Shown here piece by piece: positions 45,996 through 52,946 of a stretch of 64,000 bases of DNA. Numbering within the stretch: the stretch's first letter is position 1; each line of letters starts with the position of its first letter. The position numbers were made by a program, and so were the translations under genes. The stretch covers positions 4,741,786 to 4,805,785 of the forward strand of contig NZ_CP036339.1 of the NCBI RefSeq assembly GCF_007746075.1. Reading direction: 5' to 3'. The stretch comes from Lacipirellula limnantheis. Lineage in GTDB: Bacteria; Planctomycetota; Planctomycetia; Pirellulales; Lacipirellulaceae. Below the pieces are notes generated by a model. The model ran no database searches. It had not been told where the DNA came from and was given only the letters and a program-made list of their open reading frames with translations.

Positions 45996-46119
45996 GGGAG
46001 TGGGAATGGGCGTCGGTGGGGTAGGTGGGCTCGATGCTGGATGCTGGATGTTGGAGATCTGGATGCTTGTCGCTGGGTTTGCTTGCGGGCTTTGCTGCTG
46101 GAGAGTTTACCTGATTGGT

Positions 46120-46164
46120 AGGGTAAAACGAAAACGCCGCTTGGGGCATTCCCAAGCGGCGTTC
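46120..46164 (-). terminator. Rho-independent terminator
   Basis: AACGCCGCTTGGG at 46134-46146 pairs perfectly with CCCAAGCGGCGTT at 46152-46164 (13 bp, 5-base loop). On the minus strand it is followed by TTTCGTTTTA. It probably ends the transcript of the gene at 46366-46659, about 200 bases upstream. Confidence 0.85.
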
Positions 46165-46365
46165 GTGTCGTCCCAGCCAAGCAGGTCGCGCGGGCCGGCG
46201 GCCTGCGCGATTGTGTCGTTCATGTTGCTACTGCGTTCGGGTTGCTCGTCACGATGTTCGTCGATACTGAGTTGGGCGGCTGAATTGTGCATAAGCCGTT
46301 GTCGCCGGCGGTTGCCACGCCGTCGCCATGACGTCGGCAGCGGCCAGCGGCCTCACCTGGCGTCG

Positions 46366-46659
46366 CTACCCGCTAACGCGCCGGCGCGACTTGCGGCCTG
46401 AGCCGGTGGCGCCCCATTCCTTCGTGAGGCTCTCGAACACCTCGGGGGTCTCGTAGCGGACGACTCCCTTGCCTTCGGGCATCGGGCCGATCAACCCGCG
46501 AAAGACCGGCATGCCGCGAAGGGTGAGGTCGGTGCTGCAATCGTCGATGCCGATCTGAGTGTGCATGCGCAAGACAGCGTCTTGGTGCTCGTAGTCGCGA
46601 GCCCGGAGTTCACCGTTTTTGCCGCGCGTGACGATTCGGTAAGTTTTTTCCTTCGCCAT
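46366..46659 (-). CDS. Small hypothetical protein with basic C-terminus
   Basis: A 97-residue hydrophilic protein (MAKEKTYRIVTRGKNGELRARDYEHQD) ending in a very basic tail (SGRKSRRRVSG). There is no signal peptide or membrane segment. A strong terminator lies 200 bases downstream, which supports transcription. No ribosome binding site is obvious before the ATG. I recognise no family; the basic tail could bind RNA or DNA, but this is speculation. It is separated from its neighbours and appears monocistronic. Confidence 0.65.
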   Translation of the reverse strand: MAKEKTYRIVTRGKNGELRARDYEHQDAVLRMHTQIGIDDCSTDLTLRGMPVFRGLIGPMPEGKGVVRYETPEVFESLTKEWGATGSGRKSRRRVSG

Positions 46660-47032
46660 AGAGCTGCCGGGGGAGGTAAGTGGGAGTTGGTCAGGATACC
46701 CCAGCTATCGTCCGGAAATGGAAGAGATGACAAAAGTTTTGCCGCGCCAGCGCGCACCAGGCATCTTGCGCGAAACCGCTAGAACTGGCCCCAGCGTGCG
46801 TCGCCGGCGCAATGCGACGCGAGATGAGGGGCTGAGCCTTTTTTGGGGACACGGTGGCGCGGAGGCGGCGTCGCGGATGTTGCGCGTTGCCGCGAGTTTG
46901 TCGGCTGCTGGCGGGCGGGGAGAGCGCGATTACTTGATTGGTCGGCGGGCCGAGCCGGTCGGTCGAACACCGGGCTGAAGGTTCGTCATTGCCCAGCGGC
47001 GGCGGCGCGGCTAAATTTAGAAATCTTCCGCT
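46660..47032. other. Intergenic region upstream of tRNA-Ser
   Basis: No gene is recognised. It lies between the divergent small protein gene and tRNA-Ser and should hold both promoters. A run of six T residues occurs near 46839-46844. Confidence 0.5.
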
Positions 47033-47115
47033 GGAGGGTAAGCGAATTGGCCAGCGGCCTGACTCGAAATCAGGTGCCCAGAAATGGGTTGTGGGTTCGA
47101 ATCCCATGCCCTCCG
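47033..47115 (+). tRNA. tRNA-Ser(CGA)
   Basis: The 83-base sequence folds as a class II tRNA: acceptor GGAGGGT/GCCCTCC with one G-U pair, anticodon stem around the loop CTCGAAA (anticodon CGA), a long variable arm (TGCCCAGAAATGGGTT) and a T arm with GGTTCGAATCC. The discriminator base is G, and CCA is not encoded. An integrase remnant lies about 150 bases downstream. Confidence 0.95.
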
Positions 47116-47268
47116 CTCTCGTTTCTGCTCGCAACCCGCGGCTCCGCTTCGCGTAACCTGTTGCTTGCGTAGGGGCTTCGGGCTGATGCCCGCGTCCGCT
47201 CCCTGTCCTTCTCTCTGCCCAAGTTCGTTGCACGGCGCGGCGCCCAAATGACTGCTTTCGCGCCCCAA

Positions 47269-47631
47269 CTACTGCGCCAGGCGCTGCGCGCCTTGGGAGT
47301 CCGTACCGGTCATTTTCAGCGAGATTTCTTGGTCGTCGTCATCGGCGCTCCGGAGACTAACCATTGCCCCCAACCGGTCAGCTGCTTCGGCCTCGGCGCC
47401 CGGCAGCATATGACCGTAACGATTCATCTACACCGGCGTGCTATGCCGCATCATCGTTTGCACTGTCTTGGGGTGCGAGCCAGAAAGCGATAGCCACGCA
47501 CCGCAGGTGTGCCGAAGCGAATGAAAGTCAAACCATTCGCCGGCTTCGTTCCGTTCCCCGAGAAAGTCGCTCTGCTCGCGTCGCGTCAGTTCTTCGGGGT
47601 CGCGTTGCGCCTCGGCGAGCTGGCGCAGCCC
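47269..47631 (-). pseudogene. Tyrosine integrase C-terminal remnant
   Basis: The minus-strand frame encodes about 120 residues of a phage-type integrase: FHSLRHTCGAWLSLSGSHPK, then TVQTMMRHSTPV, a stop codon (TAG at 47428-47430), and, in the same frame, MNRYGHMLPGAEAEAADRL to a final stop. The conserved His-x-x-Arg, the second His and the catalytic Tyr are all present, but the in-frame stop and loss of the N-terminal half make it a pseudogene. Its 5' side is cut by a dispersed repeat at 47636. Its place near tRNA-Ser(CGA) suggests a decayed integrated element. Confidence 0.8.
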
Positions 47632-47635
47632 ACTT

Positions 47636-47677
47636 CCTGCCCCCGGCCGGGAGGCTGGGGGCTAGGGCTGCTTTCGC
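47636..47677. repeat. Dispersed repeat, copy A (partial)
   Basis: This sequence (CCTGCCCCCGGCCGGGAGG and onwards to CTGCTTTCGC) recurs at 50361, 52459 and, more diverged, at 60325. Here it directly touches the stop codon of the PEP-CTERM gene and truncates the integrase remnant. Confidence 0.7.
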
Positions 47678-49317
47678 TACGCGATTAGCCGATGAAATTG
47701 AAAGATGCCGAACGTTCCAATTAGAGTCATCGCAAGGGAACTCAGTTCGGGAACCGCAACAATCGACGTATGTCCGAAGTTGCTTTTCCACGACGCGAGA
47801 TCCGCCGCGCTTAGCGGAGCGGGCGAACCGCCCCGCTGCCACAATAAGAAGTCGTGGCCATCGACATCGCCGTCGAGGTCGAAGTCGCCCGCCAGGCCGA
47901 CACTCAGCATGCCAGTCTTGTAGACCAGCGACGAGTTCCAAGCCAATCCCGGCCCCAAGGCTGGGAGATTGATCGCGTCGAAAGCGCCGAGCCGAAAGTT
48001 CCAATCGAACAGATCGAACGATTGCCCTGCAATCGGTGCAAAGCCGTTGATGAGCGAAACCTGCAGCGTGCCATTAAACGCGAGCGCTCCAAACGAATTG
48101 GCAGTCACGATTCGATCGTACTGAGCACCAGCGACCGGGCCGCCGATTTCCATGACAAGTGTAGCGTCGTCGTTCATGGAGAGCCCCCCCACGCTCATGA
48201 CTCCCGCGGAGTTTCCGGGAGCCAGCGTTCCGCCCGCTTCCAATGTCACTGCTGATCCGATCGCGCCGGTGCCAGCGAGCGCTGCCCCCGATTTCACTGT
48301 GATCTCGCCTGCGATCGACCCGTCGACTCTCAGCGTCCCTTGCTCGACCGTCGTGGGGCCGGTGTAGGTGTTGGCGCCGGTAAGATGCAACACGCCCGCG
48401 CCGGACTTCTTCAGGCGGAACGGGGCGCTGTCGCCGTTGCGGATGACGCCGGCAAAGGTGTTGGTCGTCGCGGCGCCGACCGCCACAGTGAGAGTTGACA
48501 CATTGGTGGGGCTGCCGTTCTCAACGACCGCCGAGGTCAAGCCCGGCGCGGTGCTCAACCCGCTCACGAAGACCGAATGACCGAAAAGACCCAACGTTCC
48601 GCTCGCCTCGAATGCGACGGGATTGGGGGCTGTTGCATTGAGCGCGCCGTCGTCGAACAGACCCACGATTCCCCCTCGGATGACGAACCCGCCCGTAAAA
48701 CTATTGGACGCGCTGAGGCTGAGGTCTCCGCTCCCTTGTTTGGTCATGCCCGCTGTGCCGCTAATCGGCCCAAACACGTTCGTCGAACCGTTGCCGTCGA
48801 TCGTCAGTCGGTTCGGCCCCATCATCACAGGTCCATCGAAGAGGAGCCGGCCGAATTCGCCGTCGCTGCTCCACGTTTGGGCAGCGGCCAAGTGAACGAC
48901 AACGTCTGCGGCAGTAGCGTGTATGTTGGCTCCGGAATTTGTGATTCCGCCTACGCCAACCGTCAGATCCGTGTGGGTCGAGCCGCTGGCCGACCCGCGC
49001 AAAGTCACATGGCCTAAGCTACTGAAAACTAAAGAACGAATCGATTGCGGCCCGTCCATAAAGAGGTTTTGTGTGGAATTCACAGTTTCGATGTTGAACA
49101 CCGCCGTATCGCTGGCGCCGGGCTTGGCCCCCGGGTCGGGCGTCGTGCTGTTGGAGAGCACCGACCAGGAGGAGAGCACATTCCAATTGGTTCCGGTGCC
49201 GTCCCAAGAGAGGGTCGCGGCCCGAGAGTCGCGTAGAGCCAGCCCTTCGGCAGAGATCCATGCCAATAGGAATGTCATTGCGAGAAACGAGACTTGCGAA
49301 TTCATTGATCGGTTCAT
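47677..49317 (-). CDS. PATR repeat protein with dockerin-like segment and PEP-CTERM anchor
   Basis: A 546-residue secreted protein. A signal peptide (about residues 1-34, ending SRAATLSW) precedes a beta-helix body with autotransporter-associated repeats: MTKQGSGDLSLSASNSFTGG and KKSGAGVLHLTGANTYTGPT. Near the C-terminus lies a dockerin-like calcium motif (DFDLDGDVDGHDFLLWQRG). The final sorting segment has PEL instead of PEP, followed by a hydrophobic stretch (SSLAMTLIGTFGIFQFHR). Such proteins are exported and processed by an exosortase-type system. It is the only intact gene in a repeat-rich zone. The variant PEL motif may reduce processing. Confidence 0.88.
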   Translation of the reverse strand: MNRSMNSQVSFLAMTFLLAWISAEGLALRDSRAATLSWDGTGTNWNVLSSWSVLSNSTTPDPGAKPGASDTAVFNIETVNSTQNLFMDGPQSIRSLVFSSLGHVTLRGSASGSTHTDLTVGVGGITNSGANIHATAADVVVHLAAAQTWSSDGEFGRLLFDGPVMMGPNRLTIDGNGSTNVFGPISGTAGMTKQGSGDLSLSASNSFTGGFVIRGGIVGLFDDGALNATAPNPVAFEASGTLGLFGHSVFVSGLSTAPGLTSAVVENGSPTNVSTLTVAVGAATTNTFAGVIRNGDSAPFRLKKSGAGVLHLTGANTYTGPTTVEQGTLRVDGSIAGEITVKSGAALAGTGAIGSAVTLEAGGTLAPGNSAGVMSVGGLSMNDDATLVMEIGGPVAGAQYDRIVTANSFGALAFNGTLQVSLINGFAPIAGQSFDLFDWNFRLGAFDAINLPALGPGLAWNSSLVYKTGMLSVGLAGDFDLDGDVDGHDFLLWQRGGSPAPLSAADLASWKSNFGHTSIVAVPELSSLAMTLIGTFGIFQFHRLIA

Positions 49318-49388
49318 GATGTTCGTTGGCCCTGTAGATCAAGAGAGCCGTTCTCTGGATGGAAGTGCGAAAACTTCGAGGTGACTGT

Positions 49389-49520
49389 TCATTGCATGCG
49401 CCGGCCATCTGCGAAGGCGGCGACTGCCGTCATGAGCAGCCACGCCGACGTCGGTTCCGGCATGATGGTGCTCGCGGCGACGAGCGCGAGGATGGTCCAT
49501 GTTTGAGAGATCCATGGTTA
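49389..49520 (-). pseudogene. Orphan PEP-CTERM tail fragment
   Basis: A minus-strand frame without a start encodes about 43 residues ending in TIMPEPTSAWLLMTAVAAFADGRRMQ and a stop. This has the PEP motif, a hydrophobic stretch and a basic end, so it is the C-terminus of a PEP-CTERM protein whose body is gone. It lies 70 bases upstream of the intact PATR/PEP-CTERM gene. Confidence 0.55.
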
Positions 49521-49631
49521 TTCGCCATTGACTCAACTTACCGATTGACTCTCCGGCGAAAAGCCAAGTGATATTGGGCGGAGAACAGCATAGCCGAGAC
49601 ATCGCAAAAACTGGATCAGACGCTGACTAAG

Positions 49632-49778
49632 GACAAGGTTCCCTACACTTTCTGCGTCGTTGGAATGCCGTGAACAGCGGCTGCTAGAATCCTAAATCAG
49701 CAAGGTTATGAGGTGCACGCGTTAACGCCCGGCTACTAGGAACTCATTAAGGCTGGGTTCAAGAAGGCGGAACCCTAG
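49632..49778 (+). pseudogene. Decayed rhodanese-like fragment
   Basis: The frame reads VPYTFCVVGMP, a stop, AARILNQQGYEVHALTPGY, a stop, then ELIKAGFKKAEP and a final stop. The pattern AARIL...GYEVHALTPGY..LIKAGF resembles the last part of rhodanese-like domains. Two internal stops (near 49674 and 49737) show decay. The match is by pattern only. Confidence 0.35.
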
Positions 49779-50131
49779 CGTCGTCCCCGCCGTCTGAGTC
49801 TTGCGACGTGAAATTGTGGCGGCGTCTCGTACATGCCGAGAGCTTGACCCCGGGACGTTCAAATGGCAAGCACTGACCACCCCGAAATAGATCTATTGAT
49901 GGACGCTGACTAGCTACACCCGTCGCGTGCATTCGGCGGTGGGCGGTGGTAAACATTCCACAGGGCCGTGGGGCCCCCAGCAGGCAACCACAAGCGCGAT
50001 TTTGGCGACGCGAAGACTACTCTCGCGGTTCCCAACACGCGAAAGGGCGGGAGGTGATTCAAAATCTCCGAGCAAGGAGAAAGGGGACCCTATCGATCGT
50101 TGCTGGGATGTAGGGGATGGCGGTGATTCTG
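49779..50131. other. Intergenic region with decayed RRFTLRS-type tail
   Basis: No intact gene is seen. The last 75 bases (about 50057-50131) resemble a degenerate copy of the sequence encoding the end of the small proteins at 52066 and 59984 (GGGGATGGCGGTGATTCTGTAG at its end). Confidence 0.5.
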
Positions 50132-50160
50132 TAGGAAGCAGGTTTGTCGGGGGTTAAAAT
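50132..50160 (+). promoter_or_regulatory. Putative leaderless promoter, copy 1
   Basis: TAGGAA at 50132-50137, exactly 17 bases, then TAAAAT at 50155-50160. The ATG of the next gene begins only five bases later. The arrangement recurs at 52150 and 60122. Confidence 0.6.
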
Positions 50161-50165
50161 GGGGC

Positions 50166-50357
50166 ATGGCATTGATGGCTGCGTTATGGCTGACCGGCGG
50201 ATTCGCAAACGTCTGCTTTGCTGAATATCTAGCTGACAGACGCCGCAAGTCATACGGTGACGGGCTCTTTGCAGACGCTTGGTTCTACCGATTCACCGGC
50301 TACGTCACGATGGCCGCTGCGGTCGTGCTCTTCGGTGTGGATTTCTACCAGCGCTAA
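50166..50357 (+). CDS. Small membrane protein, two predicted helices
   Basis: A 63-residue protein (MALMAALWLTGGFANVCFAEYLADRRRKSYG...) with hydrophobic segments at about 3-18 and 44-60 and a charged centre (RRRKSYGDG). No ribosome binding site is present; instead a TAAAAT box ends five bases before the ATG, which fits leaderless initiation. No family is recognised. It is followed by a copy of the dispersed repeat. Confidence 0.6.
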   Translation: MALMAALWLTGGFANVCFAEYLADRRRKSYGDGLFADAWFYRFTGYVTMAAAVVLFGVDFYQR

Positions 50358-50360
50358 ATC

Positions 50361-50434
50361 CCTGACCCCGGCCGGGACGCTGGGGGCTAGGGCTGCTTTC
50401 GCCCCACCCGTCGCCAGCGGGTATAGTGCGGGGA
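50361..50434 (+). repeat. Dispersed repeat, copy B
   Basis: It shares the string GGGGGCTAGGGCTGCTTTCG with copy A and CGTCGCCAGCGGGTATAGTG with copy C. It begins three bases after the stop codon of the preceding small gene. It carries the same TATAGT box (50422-50427) as copy C but no gene starts after it, so it looks like an orphan copy. Confidence 0.75.
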
Positions 50435-50461
50435 AGGACAAGGGTCCATAGACTCCTGTTT

Positions 50462-50821
50462 TCACCAATTATCGAGTTCGTGGCGAATGCTGTACATGTA
50501 GATGAGCGAAGCAATTAGGCTGGCCCCCAAGCCAAATGCCGCCTCCATTCCCACGTAGGCTACGACGGAGAAATCGTCGAACCATGCCGATTGCCTAGCG
50601 AGCCGGGATTGCTCTGGCCTTGCCAAGATCCGAAACGCATCGATTAAAAACAGGACGATTCCTAGCACAGGACCACAAACTACGAAAACTAAAGCAGATA
50701 TCGGACCCGAGCGTCCGCGCGTGTGAACGTAAACGACAAGCAGCCCAATCAACAATCCGAGACAGACGAAGATGACGACTAAATAGCCAATCGCGGCCTC
50801 GTCGGAGATAGTTGGGTCCAT
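50462..50821 (-). CDS. Membrane protein of unknown function
   Basis: A 119-residue protein on the opposite strand from its small neighbours. Hydrophobic segments at about 11-31, 41-62 and 83-110 suggest three membrane helices. A charged loop with RILARPEQSRLARQS lies between the second and third. Its ATG has no clear Shine-Dalgarno. I recognise no family, and the size and composition match other planctomycete small membrane proteins. The role is unknown. Confidence 0.65.
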   Translation of the reverse strand: MDPTISDEAAIGYLVVIFVCLGLLIGLLVVYVHTRGRSGPISALVFVVCGPVLGIVLFLIDAFRILARPEQSRLARQSAWFDDFSVVAYVGMEAAFGLGASLIASLIYMYSIRHELDNW

Positions 50822-50902
50822 ATAACACGTTCTTTCACCCGCCTAGCGACGACTTGGTTCATGAGCATGCATTAGACTAGAGACGTTGATTTGGTCAAGA
50901 GT

Positions 50903-50931
50903 TTGCGGCCGGGGAGCGGGGGCGGTAGAGT
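50903..50931 (+). promoter_or_regulatory. Putative promoter, duplicated at 52882
   Basis: TTGCGG at 50903-50908, 17 bases, TAGAGT at 50926-50931. The whole stretch from TTTGCGGCCGGGGAGC to GGGGCGGTAGAGTGG recurs at 52882. The next ATG is 43 bases on. Confidence 0.55.
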
Positions 50932-50973
50932 GGCGGGCGTACTACCAGTCAAGTTCTTCAGCAGAGGCGCGCA

Positions 50974-51069
50974 ATGCTGGAGCCGTTTGAACTCCTGATT
51001 CTTGGTGCGCTGATCGCCATTCCAGTCGGAGCAATCGCCGTGACCATTTGGCTATCGCGGAAGAAGTGA
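50974..51069 (+). CDS. 31-residue single-helix membrane microprotein
   Basis: The ATG at 50974 opens a 31-codon frame: MLEPFELLILGALIAIPVGA, then IAVTIWLSRKK and TGA. It is one hydrophobic helix with a negative start and a positive end, as expected of a single-span protein with the C-terminus inside. AGAGG lies seven to eight bases upstream. The promoter at 50903 precedes it. It is too short for most gene finders. Confidence 0.55.
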   Translation: MLEPFELLILGALIAIPVGAIAVTIWLSRKK

Positions 51070-51083
51070 ACGCCCGCCCGCAA

Positions 51084-51106
51084 CCTTCGCCGCCCGCAGG
51101 GATGAG
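51084..51106 (+). repeat. 23-bp direct repeat, copy 1
   Basis: The 23 bases beginning CCTTCGCCGCCCGCAGGG and ending ATGAG recur exactly at 53258-53280. Both copies lie shortly after the stop codon of a small membrane protein gene. Confidence 0.6.
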
Positions 51107-51140
51107 AGGGTAAGAAGCTAAAGTGGTGAGTGATTAGGCC

Positions 51141-51314
51141 ATGCGTTTCAACCTGAGACTCGCCCTACTCTGGACGGCCTACGTAGCGGCGGTGCTTGGC
51201 ATCGCGGGTTATGGAAAGTTCGATCCCAGGATCGACTCGCATTGGTGGAGCGCGGTCCCGTTGCTCTGTTTGGTCACGGTGCTCATCATCCATCAGCACG
51301 GACGAGTGAAGTGA
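51141..51314 (+). CDS. 57-residue membrane microprotein
   Basis: The frame reads MRFNLRLALLWTAYVAAVLG, then a polar loop (YGKFDPRIDSHWW), and a second hydrophobic stretch (AVPLLCLVTVLIIH) ending in QHGRVK. Two helices with charged ends suggest an integral membrane protein. No clear ribosome binding site is seen. No family is recognised. It lies between two other small membrane genes. Confidence 0.5.
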   Translation: MRFNLRLALLWTAYVAAVLGIAGYGKFDPRIDSHWWSAVPLLCLVTVLIIHQHGRVK

Positions 51315-51554
51315 CCTTGCTAAAGCGCCGGTCTCGTGCTTGGGACTAACGCTCTGCGGAGGGCGGGGGCGCGGCATGGGGGAGTGCGGCAGATTGGCCT
51401 AAACTTCAGTGAAGCAGTTCGGCGTCCAGTTGATCGTCAGAGATTACAAAATTTGGCATGTCGACTTCAGACTCTGAGAACAACGCTTGAACCTCACTGG
51501 GAGCGGCTGCTGCGCGACGATTGCCGTTTCCAGGCCCCTCACGATAGCGGGTGG

Positions 51555-51582
51555 GGAAGTAGCTGGCGAACTCCGCTATACT
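51555..51582 (+). promoter_or_regulatory. Putative leaderless promoter
   Basis: TATACT at 51577-51582 ends six bases before the ATG at 51589. A GGAA occurs at 51555-51558, one base further away than in the three TAGGAA copies. Confidence 0.5.
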
Positions 51583-51588
51583 GGCGGC

Positions 51589-52047
51589 ATGCTCACCTAC
51601 CTCCGCTACGCCCTGGCGTCCGTTTGCTTCGCGGCGAGCGTTGGCTGCTTGGCCCTTTGGTGGAGAAGCTATACCTACTGGGACACGTTCATCAGTTCGG
51701 TCCCAGGTCGGAACTCGGCTATTGTTGCAGACTTCTGCGGCGGTGCTGCGATGATTGTACGCCTTTCTCCGCGACCGAAGGACGCGGTCTACCAAAGCTG
51801 GGGGATGTCTTCGACTCCGACTGACTGGACCCCGGAGGCGTTCGCCGAAGAAGATCGCAAGTACGGAAGGTTCGGCGTAAAGAATGGCGTCGTATCTTTC
51901 CCGATTTGGTTTCCGGGCTTATTGCTCGCGCTAGTTGGCATCGCTGCGGTCCAAGCCCACCGCCGGTTTACATTGCGCTCGGTACTAATCACCACGACGT
52001 TGGTCGCTGCACTACTGGGGTTTTGGGCCGCGATTGGGGCGCTGTAG
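51589..52047 (+). CDS. Membrane protein with C-terminal RRFTLRS-type motif
   Basis: A 152-residue protein from the ATG at 51589. It has a first helix (YALASVCFAASVGCLALWW), an extracytoplasmic domain of about 80 residues, a second helix (IWFPGLLLALVGIAAV), the motif HRRFTLRSVLITTTLVAALLG and a third helix to the end. This motif is frequent in small planctomycete membrane proteins. The frame is open upstream to 51487, but the TATACT box six bases before this ATG and the helix position favour the shorter form. Function is unknown. Confidence 0.75.
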   Translation: MLTYLRYALASVCFAASVGCLALWWRSYTYWDTFISSVPGRNSAIVADFCGGAAMIVRLSPRPKDAVYQSWGMSSTPTDWTPEAFAEEDRKYGRFGVKNGVVSFPIWFPGLLLALVGIAAVQAHRRFTLRSVLITTTLVAALLGFWAAIGAL

Positions 52048-52065
52048 TTCACGGCGCGTGTGACA

Positions 52066-52152
52066 ATGGTACTCGGCCGCTTCACGCTTCGCTCGGCGAT
52101 CATCGCCACGACGGTTGCGGCTGTGCTGATGGGGATGGCGGTGATTCTGTAG
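52066..52152 (+). CDS. 28-residue RRFTLRS-type peptide or remnant
   Basis: The frame reads MVLGRFTLRSAIIATTVAAV and continues LMGMAVIL to TAG. It equals the C-terminal part of the proteins at 51589 and 59984. It could be a microprotein or the remnant of a longer gene. Its stop codon lies inside the TAGGAA box of the next promoter. Confidence 0.4.
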   Translation: MVLGRFTLRSAIIATTVAAVLMGMAVIL

Positions 52153-52178
52153 GAACACGACCGGGTGGCGGTTAAAAT
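52150..52178 (+). promoter_or_regulatory. Putative leaderless promoter, copy 2
   Basis: TAGGAA at 52150-52155, 17 bases, TAAAAT at 52173-52178, then seven bases to the ATG at 52186. The upstream gene's stop is the TAG of the first box. Confidence 0.65.
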
Positions 52179-52185
52179 GCGGGGC

Positions 52186-52488
52186 ATGAAATCCATCCTC
52201 GCCATGAATCTCGCGATCGGTTGTTTCCTGCTCTTTTGGGCAGCCATCGCTGAGACCCGCACGTTCGGTTTGGCGAGCGATCTAGTCGACGAACTACGGA
52301 CGGGATCGTCAACGATCAAGTCTATCGGATACAGCGATGTGATCCGTCTGCTACGACGAGCGACCGAAAGAGATGCGGCCGTCTGTGCAGCGGCTGGAGG
52401 GGTGCTAGTCGCGACAAGCTCACTCGGCCTTTGGTTAAGAACCCGCCGTCCCGCCCCGCCTGCCCCCGGCCGGGAGGCTGAGGGCTAG
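52186..52488 (+). CDS. Membrane protein of unknown function, leaderless start
   Basis: A 100-residue protein with an N-terminal helix (about 5-23, MNLAIGCFLLFWAAIA), a periplasmic-type region of about 45 residues (LVDELRTGSSTIKSIGYSD), a second helix (about 68-86, AAVCAAAGGVLVATSSLGLW) and an Arg/Pro-rich end. The last ten residues are encoded by the dispersed repeat copy C. The ATG lies seven bases after TAAAAT, with no ribosome binding site. The frame is open to 52165, but that would include the promoter box. No family is recognised. Confidence 0.6.
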   Translation: MKSILAMNLAIGCFLLFWAAIAETRTFGLASDLVDELRTGSSTIKSIGYSDVIRLLRRATERDAAVCAAAGGVLVATSSLGLWLRTRRPAPPAPGREAEG

Positions 52489-52530
52489 TGCTGCTTTCGC
52501 CCCGCCCGTCGCCAGCGGGTATAGTGTGGG
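52459..52530 (+). repeat. Dispersed repeat, copy C
   Basis: This copy covers the end of the preceding gene and the promoter of the next. It contains CCGGCCGGGAGGCTG, CTGCTTTCGCCCCGCCCGTC and the TATAGT box. Copies B and C are alike over about 70 bases. Confidence 0.75.
52520..52525 (+). promoter_or_regulatory. Putative leaderless -10 box within the dispersed repeat
   Basis: TATAGT ends six bases before the ATG at 52532. There is no TAGGAA at the usual distance, so only the -10 side fits. Confidence 0.5.
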
Positions 52531-52531
52531 C

Positions 52532-52870
52532 ATGAATGCTCTCACCTTAGGCGGCTTACTAGCTGTCGCATTTATGTTCCCGCTCGCGGGACTGACGGCG
52601 CTTCTCTATCAGTTTCCGGTTCCGATTGCGGGGATGGTGACTGGCTGGCAGGGAGTCCTACCGGCGATGCTGGGGTTACCGATTTACGCTGCGCTGGGAT
52701 GGGTGCTGATACCGATTGCGCTCGGGGTGCTTTCAGGAGCTGCCGCCCGGCGTCTTGCGGGTGCTGACGGTCGACGTGCCCGCCGAATTACGATCGCTCT
52801 CGCCGCAATGTCCGCATTCGCTTGCACGACAACTCTGGCCACTATCGACAAGCTGATCGGTCCATGGTGA
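52532..52870 (+). CDS. Small polytopic membrane protein
   Basis: A 112-residue hydrophobic protein with helices at about 5-27 (LTLGGLLAVAFMFPLAGLTALL), 35-70 (two short helices broken by Pro and Gly) and 86-105. A charged loop RRLAGADGRRARR precedes the last helix. The ATG at 52532 follows TATAGT by six bases; an in-frame GTG two codons earlier overlaps this spacer and is less likely. No family is recognised. Confidence 0.65.
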   Translation: MNALTLGGLLAVAFMFPLAGLTALLYQFPVPIAGMVTGWQGVLPAMLGLPIYAALGWVLIPIALGVLSGAAARRLAGADGRRARRITIALAAMSAFACTTTLATIDKLIGPW

Positions 52871-52881
52871 AAGTTAAATGT

Positions 52882-52910
52882 TTGCGGCCGGGGAGCTGGG
52901 GCGGTAGAGT
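52882..52910 (+). promoter_or_regulatory. Putative promoter, duplicate of 50903
   Basis: TTGCGG at 52882-52887, 17 bases, TAGAGT at 52905-52910. The surrounding 33 bases differ from the copy at 50903 by only one or two bases. The next ATG is 37 bases on. Confidence 0.6.
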
Positions 52911-52946
52911 GGGCGGCGCCGCTCGCCCCTTCGCTGAGGCACTCAG

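Noticed and set aside
46107-46292. 61-codon minus-strand frame
   Set aside because: It runs through the 13-bp stem of a strong terminator and has no ribosome binding site or similarity.
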